Part shown: in pieces, positions 53,145-62,201 of the stretch
Layout of the letters: each line of letters begins with the position of its first letter
How positions within the stretch are numbered: position 1 is the stretch's first letter
From: Nannocystis punicea
GTDB taxonomy: Bacteria; Myxococcota_A; Polyangia; Nannocystales; Nannocystaceae
Direction: 5' to 3'
Length of the DNA stretch: 64,000 nt
Assembly: GCF_026965555.1 (NCBI RefSeq)
Contig: NZ_CP114040.1
Span: 1,178,001 to 1,242,000, forward strand
Made by a program: the position numbers and the translations under genes
Notes under the pieces: generated by a model
What the model saw: only the letters and a program-made list of their open reading frames with translations
Told to the model about the DNA's origin: nothing
The model's database searches: none

Positions 53145-54236
53145 ATGTTCGTGCGACGAATGGTCTTCACGCTCACCTCCTGCGTCCTCGCTGCCTGCGG
53201 CGACGCCGGGCGCCCGGATGGCGGGGCGTCGGCGACGACGACCGCGACGACGACGGCGCCCTCGACGGGCAGCGCGACTAGCACGACGGCCGACCCGCCG
53301 ACGTCGAGCTCGAGCTCCGGCGACTGGACCGCCACCGGCACCAGCGCGGCGCCGACGACGTCCACCGGCGACGAGCCGACGGGGACCACGGCGGTGACGT
53401 CGACGACGACCTCCGCGACCACGGTCGACCCGTCGACGAGCACGACGGAGCCGAACTTCTGCGACCCGCAGGCGGTGGCCGACACCGTCGCCTTCAGCTA
53501 CGTCAAGAAGTTCGACACGGGGATCCCCGACAAGGTGCTGCAGGCGTCGTTCTATAACGGCGACGCCGACGAGGTCATGATCATGTCGTTCAGCGGCAAG
53601 GCCCGCCGCTTCACCACCGACGGGACGCCCAAGGGCGACGTGCTCGACGTGCCGCCCGAGGCGCTGCCGAAGCTCGACGGGGCCACGTACGACGCGAAGC
53701 TGCAGCGCGGGCTGCTGATCAACCAGGACTGCGTCCTCAACGAGGTCGACCCGGTGACGCTGGCGGTGCTCGAGCCGCCGCAACAGCTGGGCTTCGGCAT
53801 GAGCATCTGCGCCGGGCTGGCGCTCGGCCTCGACGACAACCTCTACATCGCCAGCTACGGGACGAACGAGCTGGTGGTGCTGTCCCGCGACGGGCTCAGC
53901 GAGGTCCGCCGCGTCGACATGCCGGGGCAGGTCGGCATCACCGGCTTCGACGGGATCGCGCTCATCGCCGGCAGCGAGAACTTCTTGGTGATGAGCACGG
54001 CCCCCGACGCCCGCGCGGCCATCATCGACCCTCTCGGCGGCGTGGTCGCCCCGGCCACCAAGCTCGGCCTCGCCGAGGCGCCGCTGCTCGGCGGCGCGCC
54101 GATGCTGCCCGACGCGGTCCTCACTCTCTGCGGCAACGGCCACGCCTGGCTGTGCGAGGCCTACGACGCGACCTGCTTCGACTACGCGCCCGACGACGGC
54201 GACAAGGACGCGTGCGGCTGCCTGATCCCCCAGTGA
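53145..54236 (+). CDS. Lipoprotein with Ser/Thr linker and beta-propeller-like domain, 363 aa
   Basis: The signal MVFTLTSCVLAAC ends at Cys18. A Thr/Ser-rich linker of about 90 residues follows. The C-terminal 240 residues are strand-rich with repeated Gly-Asp and Asn-Glu turns (YNGDADEVMIMSFSGKARRF, GLALGLDDNLYIASYGTNEL, VDMPGQVGITGFDGIALIAG), like NHL or YncE-type propellers. It ends with paired Cys (ATCFDYAPDDGDKDACGC). It is a surface-exposed lipoprotein of unknown function, convergent with the next gene. Confidence 0.84.
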   Translation: MFVRRMVFTLTSCVLAACGDAGRPDGGASATTTATTTAPSTGSATSTTADPPTSSSSSGDWTATGTSAAPTTSTGDEPTGTTAVTSTTTSATTVDPSTSTTEPNFCDPQAVADTVAFSYVKKFDTGIPDKVLQASFYNGDADEVMIMSFSGKARRFTTDGTPKGDVLDVPPEALPKLDGATYDAKLQRGLLINQDCVLNEVDPVTLAVLEPPQQLGFGMSICAGLALGLDDNLYIASYGTNELVVLSRDGLSEVRRVDMPGQVGITGFDGIALIAGSENFLVMSTAPDARAAIIDPLGGVVAPATKLGLAEAPLLGGAPMLPDAVLTLCGNGHAWLCEAYDATCFDYAPDDGDKDACGCLIPQ

Positions 54237-54257
54237 TCGGCGCAAGGGGTCGGAGGT

Positions 54258-54905
54258 TCAGCTCTCGCAGCTCTGCGCCTCGGGGACGCAGACCACCAGC
54301 TCGTCGGCGAGGCCTTCGGTGAGGCAATCGTAGCGCTCGCGGCTGGTGGCGAGGGCGAGGCAGGCCTCGAAGTAGGCCGGCTCCTCGAGGCTGTGCCGGG
54401 TGTCGGGGCCCGAGTAGTCGCAGAGGTCCATGCCTCCCGACTGGGTGACGATCGCGTTGCCGTCGGCCTGGATGTACACCTGGGTGTTGTAGGCCCACTG
54501 GCCGAAGAACTCGCGGTAGTACCAGGAGATCCGCCCGGGAGTGCGATCGCGCAGGGCCTCGAGGGCGCATTGCAAGGCGGCCTCGTCCTCGACGGGCTGG
54601 TCGTCGGGGCAGGTCTCCTCGCAGTTCAGGCCGGCGCCGGCGCAGAGCTCGGCGCCGCAGGTCGCCTCGTCGGCGAGGCAGGCACAGGCGGGGTCGAGCG
54701 GTTCGTCGCCGGTCGTGTCGGTGTCGGGCGGCATGGTCACGCTGTTGGCGGTGGTGTCCGGCGCCTCGGTCGGGTCGTAGGTGCCGCCGGTGAGGGCGGT
54801 GCCGTCGTCGGCGCCGGACGCCTCGGTGGCGGAGTCACTCTTGTCGGCGCCGCAGGCGAACAGGAACGACACGCTCATCGCGCAGCTCAGGGTACGTAAG
54901 TGCAT
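54258..54905 (-). CDS. Cys-rich lipoprotein, 215 aa
   Basis: The signal ends at LFACG. An Asp/Thr linker of about 55 residues precedes a domain with CACLADEATCGAELCAGAG, LNCEETCPDD, then a helix LQCALEALRDRTPG and aromatic strands ISWYYREFFGQWAYNTQVYI. Three further Cys and the end CVPEAQSCES follow. It is exported and probably disulfide-bonded. The domain resembles a small family seen beside other myxobacterial lipoproteins, but it is not named. The 21-base gap to the convergent stop holds no terminator. Confidence 0.82.
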   Translation of the reverse strand: MHLRTLSCAMSVSFLFACGADKSDSATEASGADDGTALTGGTYDPTEAPDTTANSVTMPPDTDTTGDEPLDPACACLADEATCGAELCAGAGLNCEETCPDDQPVEDEAALQCALEALRDRTPGRISWYYREFFGQWAYNTQVYIQADGNAIVTQSGGMDLCDYSGPDTRHSLEEPAYFEACLALATSRERYDCLTEGLADELVVCVPEAQSCES

Positions 54906-55378
54906 GGGCGGAAGGTGGCACGACGGACCCGGACGGACAAGCCGCGCGCCGGGGCGAGGACGGCGGGGACGCGTCGCGCTGGACGGGCGAAAAGGGCCTG
55001 CTCGTGGCTGTCGGGAGCAAAATGTGTTCTAAAGGACAGGCTAATTTCAAAGCCTTTCGCGCTGGCGACGGGCGATGTGGTTTTACTTAATTCGCGAGGG
55101 GTGTCAGCTCTCGCGATTGGGCGGCAAGGAGAGCGCGGGGCCGTGGGGACGTCGACACGGCTCGGCCCGCCGATGCGCCGGCCGGACGCTCGCTCGCGCC
55201 AGGTGTCTCAAGAGAAATGTCGTGAGGGACATTGTGGGCTCGGGTGCTCGAGTCTCGGCGCAGTCGGTGGCTCCCGCGCAGGGACGGTGGGGCGCGACGA
55301 GGCGCGGGCGCGGGGACGCGACTCGGACTTTCGCGCGGAGAACTGCGCCGGCGCGGGGGCCCGGTCCACGGTAATGCC
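54906..55378. other. Intergenic stretch between divergent genes
   Basis: No gene is seen. Palindrome half-sites lie near 55022-55039 and 55203-55232. Confidence 0.4.
55203..55232. repeat. Dispersed palindrome half-sites
   Basis: GTGTCTCAAGAGAAATGTCGTGAGGGACATTG. The core GAAATGTCGTGAGG also occurs at 4302-4315, a 14-base match between distant copies. Confidence 0.55.
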
Positions 55379-55951
55379 ATGTCGATCTGCAGGTCCGTTG
55401 TGCTGGGGATGATGGTCGCGGCCGGCGGAGCTTCAGGCGCGGCGGAGCCCGCCCCGTCGCTCCCGCTCGTGGCGGTGCCGCGCCCGCCGGCGTCCGACGC
55501 CGAGCTCCTCGGGGTGCTGGCGACGATCCACGCGGTCAATCGCGCGGCGGCCGAGCCGGGCCGCAAGCGGGGGAAGGACCCACGGGTGCAGGCGCTGGCG
55601 GAGGAGATCGTGCACCACGCCTGGGTGGGGCAGCACCGCACTGCGGCGCTGGTCCGGAAGATGGAGGTCAAGAACGTCGGCGGCGATACGACCGACGGGC
55701 TGCGCTTCGCGGCCAAGCGAGCGTTCCCCGAGATGGAGTCTCTGGCTCGTGGGCGCGAGTTCGACGAGGCCTGGCTCGCAGGACAGATCGAGACGCTGAC
55801 GCTGGTGATCGACACGATCAACAACAAGTCGCGGCCATACGCGCAGGCGCAGGCGCTGCGCGACGAGCTCGTGAGGGTGGTGGAGCAGGCGGCCGCCGAT
55901 CTGGTGGCCGCCGAGACCGTGCGCGCGGAGCTGGGGAAGCCGACGAGCTGA
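55379..55951 (+). CDS. DUF4142-like exported protein, 190 aa
   Basis: A signal peptide ends near GASGAAEP. The rest is helical: ELLGVLATIHAVNRAAAEPG, VQALAEEIVHHAWVGQHRTA and YAQAQALRDELVRVVEQAA. The arrangement (a helix with NxxE-type start, conserved His pairs, a second bundle helix) matches DUF4142, a ferritin-like four-helix periplasmic family. No metal motif is certain. Start ATG 55379 gives the signal peptide. Confidence 0.78.
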   Translation: MSICRSVVLGMMVAAGGASGAAEPAPSLPLVAVPRPPASDAELLGVLATIHAVNRAAAEPGRKRGKDPRVQALAEEIVHHAWVGQHRTAALVRKMEVKNVGGDTTDGLRFAAKRAFPEMESLARGREFDEAWLAGQIETLTLVIDTINNKSRPYAQAQALRDELVRVVEQAAADLVAAETVRAELGKPTS

Positions 55952-56402
55952 CTGTGCTGGTGGAGGCGTCGAGATCGGCCGGATGAGATCCGCCGGGAGG
56001 AGGATGTCGCGGGGGTGAGCGACGGCTTCCTGACCTGGGCCGTCATCCGCGGGGAGGACCGGGCCGGGAGGAGTGCTTCCGCGGGTCGACTGCGCCGGGA
56101 CGGCTCTGCGCTGGCAGATGGGGCCGCCGCACGATGGCCTGCGAACGGCTGACGCCGCTGCGACGACGAGGCCGGGTGGCGGGGCCTCGCGGGCCTCGTA
56201 GGCCAACATGGCGGTCCTTGCCGATGCACGCGACCCGGTCTCGCCCTGGCACGCGTGCGTCGGGGGACCGGAGGCCGCGAGACCCCAGAGCGTCAGGAGG
56301 GCCTGCGGCGATCGGCGATAGGCGAGGAGGCGCGCTCGTGCGATGCTGCCCGCGGATGCGACGGCGTGTGGCGTCGCTTCCTCTCACCCCCAGGAGAATG
56401 TC
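55952..56402. other. Intergenic stretch
   Basis: No gene is seen. The ribosome site AGGAG of the next gene lies at its right end. Confidence 0.4.
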
Positions 56403-56765
56403 ATGACCCTGTCGATCAAGCTCTCGCTGGCCGCGCTATTCGTCGCGGCGTTCGTCGCTCCCGCCTGCTCGGGCGGCGGCGCAGACTCGCTGTGTGCCAA
56501 GGCCGCCGGTCCGCTGGCCGGTATCGTGATCCTCGAGGCCAAGGAGACCGGCGATTCGCCCGAGATCATGAAGACGCTCAACGCGGAAGTGACGGCCGAG
56601 TGCGAGGCGCAGAAGTTCGCGGAGAAGCACAAGGACGTGCTCGAGTGCTACGACAAGAACCGCTCGGCGATGGGCTATCGCCTGTTCAAGTCGTGCGCGG
56701 AGGAGCCCGGCAAGACGCTGATCGCCGCGGTGGTGGCCAAGCACGGCGGCAAGAAGCCGCAGTAG
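56403..56765 (+). CDS. Small lipoprotein, 120 aa
   Basis: AGGAG precedes the ATG. The signal ends at APACSGG (Cys21). The mature protein is short, Lys- and Ala-rich and helical, with four further Cys (DSLCAKAAGPLAG, TAECEAQKFAEKHKDVLEC and FKSCAEEPGK), so two disulfides are possible. No family recognised. Confidence 0.83.
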   Translation: MTLSIKLSLAALFVAAFVAPACSGGGADSLCAKAAGPLAGIVILEAKETGDSPEIMKTLNAEVTAECEAQKFAEKHKDVLECYDKNRSAMGYRLFKSCAEEPGKTLIAAVVAKHGGKKPQ

Positions 56766-56845
56766 GCGAGGCGGACGGACGAGGGCGGTCGCCGCGAGGC
56801 GGCTGCCCTCGCGCGCTCGAGAGGAGGGGATAGGAGGAGCTTGGA

Positions 56846-56865
56846 ACATGTCCTGATGGACATGT
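56846..56865. terminator. Perfect 8-bp palindrome between convergent genes
   Basis: ACATGTCC-TGAT-GGACATGT lies 80 bases past one stop and 18 bases past the other. It is the ACATGTCC form in a terminator-like place. Confidence 0.7.
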
Positions 56866-56883
56866 GAGTGTGACAGGGCTCGT

Positions 56884-58323
56884 TCAGCGCCCGTCAGGCT
56901 GACGGCGGCTCTCGAGCTTCGCGGCGTACAGGTGTTGCTCGACAGCGTCGATCAGGCGGTCGGCGGTGTAGTTGTCCTGGTTCGCTTGCGCGATCGCTGC
57001 CGAGATGGTCACCGAAAACGTGCGGCCGTCGGCGGTGAAAGTGTGGGCCGCGAGCTCCGTGCGGATCTGCTCCGCCAGCGCCGCGGCGCCCGCAGCGTCT
57101 GTCCCTGGCAGCAGCAGCGCGAAACGGTCGCCGGCGTGGCGCGCCAGGGCGTCGCCCGGGCGCACGTGCTGCCGCAAGCGCTGCGCGGCCTGTCGCAGCA
57201 CCTCGTCGCCCGCCGGGTGCCCGTAGGTGTCGTTGACCCGCTTGAAGCGATCGAGGTCGAACAGCACCAGCGTGAGCGGTCGTCCGATGTTTCTCGCGTC
57301 TTTCAGCTCGCGGTCGATCTGCCCGACGAGATGATGGCGGTTGTGCAACCCCGTCAGACCGTCGAACTGGGACAGGGAATACCTCGGCTCGGGGATCCGC
57401 GGCACATCGACCAATTTAAAGATCGTGAAGCCGATCCATACGCGATCGCCGAGGCGCAGCAGCGCCTCCTGCACCTGATCCTGGTTGACGTAGACGCCAT
57501 TGGTGCTGCCGTTGTCGATCACCCACCAGCCGTCGGCGCGTTTTTCGAAGCGCGCGTGGCTGCGGGAGACGGCGTCGCCGGGGAGCACGATGGCGTTGTG
57601 GGTGCCGCGGCCGACCGTGATCGGCGCGGAGGAGGGCTCCAGCGCGTGAAGCTGACCGAGGAGTTCCGCGTTGCGCGAGTAGATGATGGCGAGGAAGCAC
57701 GAGCCTGCCGGAGACCGGGCGCCGGCCGTCGAGCCTCGTCCGCCCGAGAACAGGTGCGCGGCCCAAGTTCCGACCGGGTCGGGCCTGCCGAGCACATCCT
57801 GGCTCTCGATGCCGCCGTCCGACAGGCGCTTGGGGATGGCGATGCACTGGCCCGCGAGCGCCCGCGACTCGGCGTCGGCGACGGTGTCGCAATAATAGAC
57901 GCGCTCCTTGCACTGCTGGCAGAAGCGGACGGACTCGGCGTCGGTCGGGGCGAGCGTCTCCCAGCGCTTGGTGCAGGCGAACGTGAAGCGGACCCTCGGG
58001 CGCTCCTGCATGGCGCCCTGGCTGCCGCAGTTCATGATCACGTCGCGCAGCAGCACGTTCGCGTAGTCGAACCCGATCTTCCGCGACAGCTCGATGAACC
58101 GCGCGATCACTGCGGGATCGTCGGCGGCGTGCGAATGGAGGGCGACCTCGAGGCGCAGCCATTCGGCGCGCTCGGGCTCCCTCTCCTCGACGAGCTGCGC
58201 ATACGCGAGCCGATCGGCGTCGCTCAGCGCATTGCCGAATGCCTTGTGGATGAAGGGGCGCTCGTCCTCGAGGCTCAGGTAGTCGTAGAGGCGGGACCGC
58301 GCCTGTTCCACGGCGAAGAGCAT
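56884..58323 (-). CDS. FHA protein with a degenerate GGDEF domain, 479 aa
   Basis: Residues 1-110 resemble the repeat-companion region of myxobacterial proteins (EREPERAEWLRLEVAL). Residues 115-170 have a CQQCKERVYYC Cys cluster. Residues about 215-310 are an FHA domain (ITVGRGTHNAIVLPG, VSRSHARFEKRADGWWVID, STNGVYVN). The last 165 residues are a GGDEF fold with LFDLDRFKRVNDTYGHPAGD, but the signature reads AGDRF, so the catalytic Glu is Arg. The upstream RPGD keeps the inhibitory-site pattern RxxD. It could bind c-di-GMP without making it. The start at MLFAVEQARSRL is chosen because upstream codons look non-coding. Confidence 0.88.
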   Translation of the reverse strand: MLFAVEQARSRLYDYLSLEDERPFIHKAFGNALSDADRLAYAQLVEEREPERAEWLRLEVALHSHAADDPAVIARFIELSRKIGFDYANVLLRDVIMNCGSQGAMQERPRVRFTFACTKRWETLAPTDAESVRFCQQCKERVYYCDTVADAESRALAGQCIAIPKRLSDGGIESQDVLGRPDPVGTWAAHLFSGGRGSTAGARSPAGSCFLAIIYSRNAELLGQLHALEPSSAPITVGRGTHNAIVLPGDAVSRSHARFEKRADGWWVIDNGSTNGVYVNQDQVQEALLRLGDRVWIGFTIFKLVDVPRIPEPRYSLSQFDGLTGLHNRHHLVGQIDRELKDARNIGRPLTLVLFDLDRFKRVNDTYGHPAGDEVLRQAAQRLRQHVRPGDALARHAGDRFALLLPGTDAAGAAALAEQIRTELAAHTFTADGRTFSVTISAAIAQANQDNYTADRLIDAVEQHLYAAKLESRRQPDGR

Positions 58324-58708
58324 AACACACCGGCCCGCGAGCGCCGTCCCGCCGGGCTGTGGGCGGCCTGCCACGGGCGAGGTGACGGATCGCTGTCCGC
58401 ACGAGAATCAGGCGGCGAAGTCGAGCCTGGGCGCGATCGCCCTGGAGGTGCACGTCACGATGTGTTCACTGTTCACCCGCGACGTGGGGCTCGAGCCGTT
58501 CGAGCGCGAGGATCGATGCGACGGGTGGTCGGTGCCTCGACGATCGGGGGAACACGCGACATGCTCGTGCGTGGGCGCCGATACCACGTCGAGTGTCGAC
58601 GGCGGCGGCGAGCGTCGGCATCGTCCGGGCCCGCCTCGACGGGGTCGACTGTGCACGGAGGATGGCCCGTGGTAGGTTGGGTGCCCCGATCTACAGGCTG
58701 CCGACCTC
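58324..58708. other. Intergenic stretch between divergent genes
   Basis: No gene, repeat or clear promoter recognised in these 385 bases. Confidence 0.4.
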
Positions 58709-59224
58709 ATGGAAGTCGTCGTGAACAAATACTACGCCCCCGCCCTCGACGCCTTGCCGGCGTCGCAGCGGCGTCACTTTCAGAAGCGACTCCTCGCGCT
58801 CACGGCCCGCGCCAACGCGATCGAGAACGGCGAGGACGAGCCGATGGACCGGGAGGCGCTCGCCGATCTGGGGTACGATCTCGGCGATTCGCTGGGCATC
58901 TCCTCGGAGGAGCTGCAGATCTTGCTGGAAGACGTGTTCGACGAGTCCGTCGATTCGCTGAGCTCGCTGCTCGAGGAGGTCCGCGCCGACGCGTGGGCCG
59001 CCAGGGCCCAGGAGGCGCTCTACGCCTGCCCTCACTGGGTGACGCTCCGGATCGTCGACAGCGATCTCTGGGATGAGGAGGGGGCGGAGGCGATGCGAAA
59101 GCAGACGAAGCGCTTCCTCGACAAGCTGGCCAAGGCCCTCGCGCTCGACCCCGCGACGCGCAAGCGCATCGAGTCCGACACCCGCGCGCTCCGGAGCAGC
59201 GACGAGGACGAAGACGACGACTGA
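58709..59224 (+). CDS. Acidic helical protein, 171 aa
   Basis: There is no signal peptide. The protein is helical and acidic, with DREALADLGYDLGDSLGISS, ELQILLEDVFDESVDSLSSL and a terminal run of Asp/Glu after ALRSSDED. A central HWVTLRIVDSDLW is the only strand-like part. It may be a cytoplasmic adaptor. The family is not recognised. The ATG has no strong ribosome site. Confidence 0.78.
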   Translation: MEVVVNKYYAPALDALPASQRRHFQKRLLALTARANAIENGEDEPMDREALADLGYDLGDSLGISSEELQILLEDVFDESVDSLSSLLEEVRADAWAARAQEALYACPHWVTLRIVDSDLWDEEGAEAMRKQTKRFLDKLAKALALDPATRKRIESDTRALRSSDEDEDDD

Positions 59225-59502
59225 ACCGGCGCCTCTGCGCGCCGAACGACGTCGGCGCGGTGGATCGCTGGGTATGCATTCACAGCGAGCGCGGGTCGAA
59301 GAGCATCCTCACCCATGAGGTGATTCGCCGGCGAGCGGAGCAGGAGCCGGCAGCGGCGTCGGCTGCGCCAGCTCGCGGGACGCACGTGCGGCGGTGACGC
59401 TCGCGGCAGCTCCACGGCCTCCGCTCGCGGCGTCTCGTTCTCGCTCGAACCGATTCGCGGCGGTCGTAGGGTTGTCGGGCGCGCAGCGCGAAGGAGGCAA
59501 GG

Positions 59503-59817
59503 ATGGCAGCGTACACCCGAGTCAGCGCAGAAGAGGCACGCCGAGCGGTCGACCGCGGAGACGCGATGTTGGTCAACGCGTACGACGACGAGGCCAAGTG
59601 GCAGAACACCCGCGTTCAGGGGGCCACGTCGTTCATGGACTTCACGCGGGCGGGCGCTCCGCCCCCGAACAAGCGAGTCATCTTTTACTGCGCTTGACCG
59701 CAGGACGCCACGGCAGTTCGCCGTGCCGAAGAGTTGGCCGCCAGCGGCCACGCCAGCGCGCAGGTGGTGAACGGGGGCTACAAGGAGCTCCTCGCAGCCG
59801 AGAGTGCCGCGGGCTGA
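59503..59817 (+). CDS. Rhodanese-like protein with in-frame UGA, candidate selenoprotein, 104 aa
   Basis: AAGGAGG lies 5 bases before the ATG. The frame has VSAEEARRAVDRGDAMLVNA, a GATSFMDF turn, and a strand KRVIFYCA that ends at the rhodanese active-site Cys63. Codon 65 is TGA. The same frame then continues as PQDATAVRRAEELAASGH and QVVNGGYKELLAA, the expected C-terminal half of a rhodanese domain, to a TGA at 59815. Many rhodanese homologues read YCxCP at this spot, so the UGA replaces a Cys codon. That is the usual mark of selenocysteine. A SECIS-like hairpin begins 11 bases after the UGA. The alternative is a nonsense mutation in a pseudogene. Confidence 0.7.
59709..59725 (+). promoter_or_regulatory. 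Candidate bacterial SECIS hairpin
   Basis: CACGGC-AGTTC-GCCGTG has a perfect 6-bp stem with a 5-base loop that has G at its second position. It starts 11 bases after the in-frame TGA at 59695-59697. The 17-base upper stem-loop at 11-base spacing equals the arrangement of the fdhF element of E. coli. Confidence 0.55.
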
Positions 59818-59946
59818 GGGCGCGCCGGGGCTCGCGACCTCGGCCCTGCCGCGACAAGATAGCAGCCGCCCGGGCGACCCAGGAGTGCGTCGATCTGGAC
59901 GACGGCGATCGGGCTCCTGCGCTCCGCCGCGACCGCCGAGTGAGGA

Positions 59947-62019
59947 TCAGCCCCGCTTCTTCAGCCGGTGAAAGACCTGGCCCTCGACGTGGGCCAGGAC
60001 CTCGTCGCCGCACATGAACAGCTCCGACACGCCGTCGGCGGTGATGCCGAAGTCGGCGCGTGTCAGCAGCGTCGGCTTGCCCCCCGAGAGCGGCACCTGT
60101 GCGCCGATGAACTCGGTCTTGTTGCGGCTGATGCCGCCTCCGAGAGTCACCAGCAACGAGCGGTTCGGGCCCGGCATGGGCTGCACGCCGAGGCTCAACT
60201 TCTTCTTCTCGGTGACGTCGAGGACGCTCTTGCGGCCGTCGCGCGAATAGAAGACGAGCTTCCCTGCGGGCAGCGGGCACACCACGCGGCCGTCGAGGGT
60301 GGGGAAGGTCCACGACGGGTTGACTCCGGTCATGTCGAAGAGCTTGGTCGCGCGCGCCTGGGCGTCGACGCGCCACGCTGCGTCGCGGAAGGTGATGAAG
60401 GCGAAGCCGTCGCTCAGGTTGTGCGCGCCCGTGCCGCCGGTGGCGTCGATGGCGTGGAGCCCGGTGACTTCCTTCCACGCGCCGTCCAGCCAGATGAGCG
60501 GCGCCGCTTGACCGTCGAAGTCGAACAGCATCGGCGCTTCGCCGAGGAACCCGACGACATCGGCGTCGCGGGGCGTGGGCAGGTGCTCGCCGCGCTCGGA
60601 GAAGTCGCGCGTGAGCCACAGGCCGTCGCGGTGCTGCAGCGCGAACAGTCCGCCCGGAGAACGTGCGGCGCAGAACACCAGCATGCGCGCCGACGTGCGC
60701 GGCGGCCACGACGTCAGGTCGACGAAGATCGACACCTCGTCGACGTACGAGCTGTAGATGATGCCGCCCGGCAGCACGCGGGTGCCCGTCGGCTCGTTCT
60801 CGAAGGGAATGACGAGGGCGTCGTCGGTGACCTGCGGCGCGGGCGTCCTCGGCGCCACCCAGTCGGTCGACGGCGCCGGCAGCTTCGGCTTCGGCGGCGG
60901 CTCCACCTTCGGCGCTTCACGCGGGACCCGGGTGGTGTCCCACACCGCGACGACGCCCTTCGTGAGCCGCTCGAGCACGAAGCGTCCGCCCGACGCGACG
61001 TGCAGCGAGCGCCAGCTCTCGAGGCGCGAGAGCTCGAGGTGCTGTTGCACGGGGGCGGCGTCGTCACCCGCGTAGAACGTGCCGGAGCCGACGGCGAAGC
61101 CGGTGGTGGTGAAGGCTTCCACGCCGCCGACGAAGCGGGCGTCGGCGAACAGCTTCGTCCGCGCGGGTTCTCCGGTGGCGATGGAGAAGGCCTGGATCGA
61201 GCGACGGCCCGAGCCCGGGAAGTAGATGGCGAGGCCGGCCACGTGCTCGCCGTCGATGGCGACGTCGTGCACGCCCCGTCCTGCGCCGAAGGAGCAGCGC
61301 CGCACCTCGCTGCCGTCCTTCGCGTCCCACACGATGAGCTCGCCCGCATCCTTCGCGCAGGTGGCGAGCCACCGGCCGTCATCGCTCAGCGCGCAGTGCT
61401 GCACGTTCTCCAGCGCGACGATGACGGCGCCGTCGAGGTCGAACAGGGTGGCGCGGTCGCGGTGGCCGCGGAGCAGCACGCGGTCTCCGCCGACGCGCAG
61501 GCGGCCGGTGCAGCCCTCGGCCCTGGCGAACACCCGCAGCCCGGAGGCCTCGAGCTTCCAGACCTCGGTCGATGCGCAGGCGATCAGCGCCGCGTCGCGC
61601 GAGAGCGCCGCGACGTCGGACACGAGGTCCTGCGGGATGCCGAGCGCGCGGAGGTCGTGCGTGGCGAGCAGCTCGCCGCTGCGGGCGTAGACCGTCGCGG
61701 TCGGCACGAAGTTGCGATTCTCGACGTCCCACACGGTCTCGCCGTCGGGCGACACGCTGCTCGCGCCGTTCCCGTCCGATACGAGGAACTGCGCCACGAG
61801 GCCCCCCTGGGCCCCGTCGAGCACGTAACCGGCCCGGAGCTTCTTGATCAGCTCGGCGACGTATTTCTCTTCGGCCTCGTGCGGCCGCTCGAAGGTCTCT
61901 TCCCTGGTCGCCGGCTTCTTCGTCGTGCCGCTGGTGATCGTCAGGCGTGTGCCGTCGAGCTCGGCCTTCCAGATGCGGAGAGTCTTGCCAGGGAGGATCA
62001 GCGCGCGCGTCGTCGTCAT
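59947..62019 (-). CDS. WGR-like domain plus beta-propeller protein, 690 aa
   Basis: The start at MTTTRALILPGKTLRIWKA is chosen. Residues 1-75 resemble a WGR domain (WKAELDGTRLTITSGTTKK...REETFERPHEAEEKYVAELI). The rest is strand-rich with WD40-type turns: DGRWLATCAKDAGELIVWDA, GGRFVLERLTKGVVAVWD and DGRVVCPLPAGKLVFYSRDG, each with a Trp-Asp or Phe-Asp ending. There is no signal peptide, so it is cytoplasmic. A regulatory or scaffold role is inferred. It converges on the rhodanese-like gene with 129 bases between. Confidence 0.83.
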   Translation of the reverse strand: MTTTRALILPGKTLRIWKAELDGTRLTITSGTTKKPATREETFERPHEAEEKYVAELIKKLRAGYVLDGAQGGLVAQFLVSDGNGASSVSPDGETVWDVENRNFVPTATVYARSGELLATHDLRALGIPQDLVSDVAALSRDAALIACASTEVWKLEASGLRVFARAEGCTGRLRVGGDRVLLRGHRDRATLFDLDGAVIVALENVQHCALSDDGRWLATCAKDAGELIVWDAKDGSEVRRCSFGAGRGVHDVAIDGEHVAGLAIYFPGSGRRSIQAFSIATGEPARTKLFADARFVGGVEAFTTTGFAVGSGTFYAGDDAAPVQQHLELSRLESWRSLHVASGGRFVLERLTKGVVAVWDTTRVPREAPKVEPPPKPKLPAPSTDWVAPRTPAPQVTDDALVIPFENEPTGTRVLPGGIIYSSYVDEVSIFVDLTSWPPRTSARMLVFCAARSPGGLFALQHRDGLWLTRDFSERGEHLPTPRDADVVGFLGEAPMLFDFDGQAAPLIWLDGAWKEVTGLHAIDATGGTGAHNLSDGFAFITFRDAAWRVDAQARATKLFDMTGVNPSWTFPTLDGRVVCPLPAGKLVFYSRDGRKSVLDVTEKKKLSLGVQPMPGPNRSLLVTLGGGISRNKTEFIGAQVPLSGGKPTLLTRADFGITADGVSELFMCGDEVLAHVEGQVFHRLKKRG

Positions 62020-62174
62020 GCCGTGGGGAGAGGCCGTGGGTGGAGAGTCGCACCGTGCTCCGCTCCACGCGAGAGCGTACGCGCGCCAGACGGTGCAGGT
62101 ATCGACCAGCAAGAATTCGGGTATGGCCTGAGCCAGCCTCGGACCGTGATCCGACATTCATCGATTTTCAGTCA

Positions 62175-62201
62175 AAACGAACTTTTGATTCGTTTCTTTT
62201 T
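62175..62201 (+). promoter_or_regulatory. AT-rich hairpin with T tract upstream of a lipoprotein gene
   Basis: AAACGAA pairs with TTCGTTT around CTTTTGA, followed by CTTTTT. This AT-rich island stands out in very GC-rich DNA. It lies 31 bases before the ATG at 62232 and could be an attenuator, or part of an upstream terminator. Confidence 0.45.
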
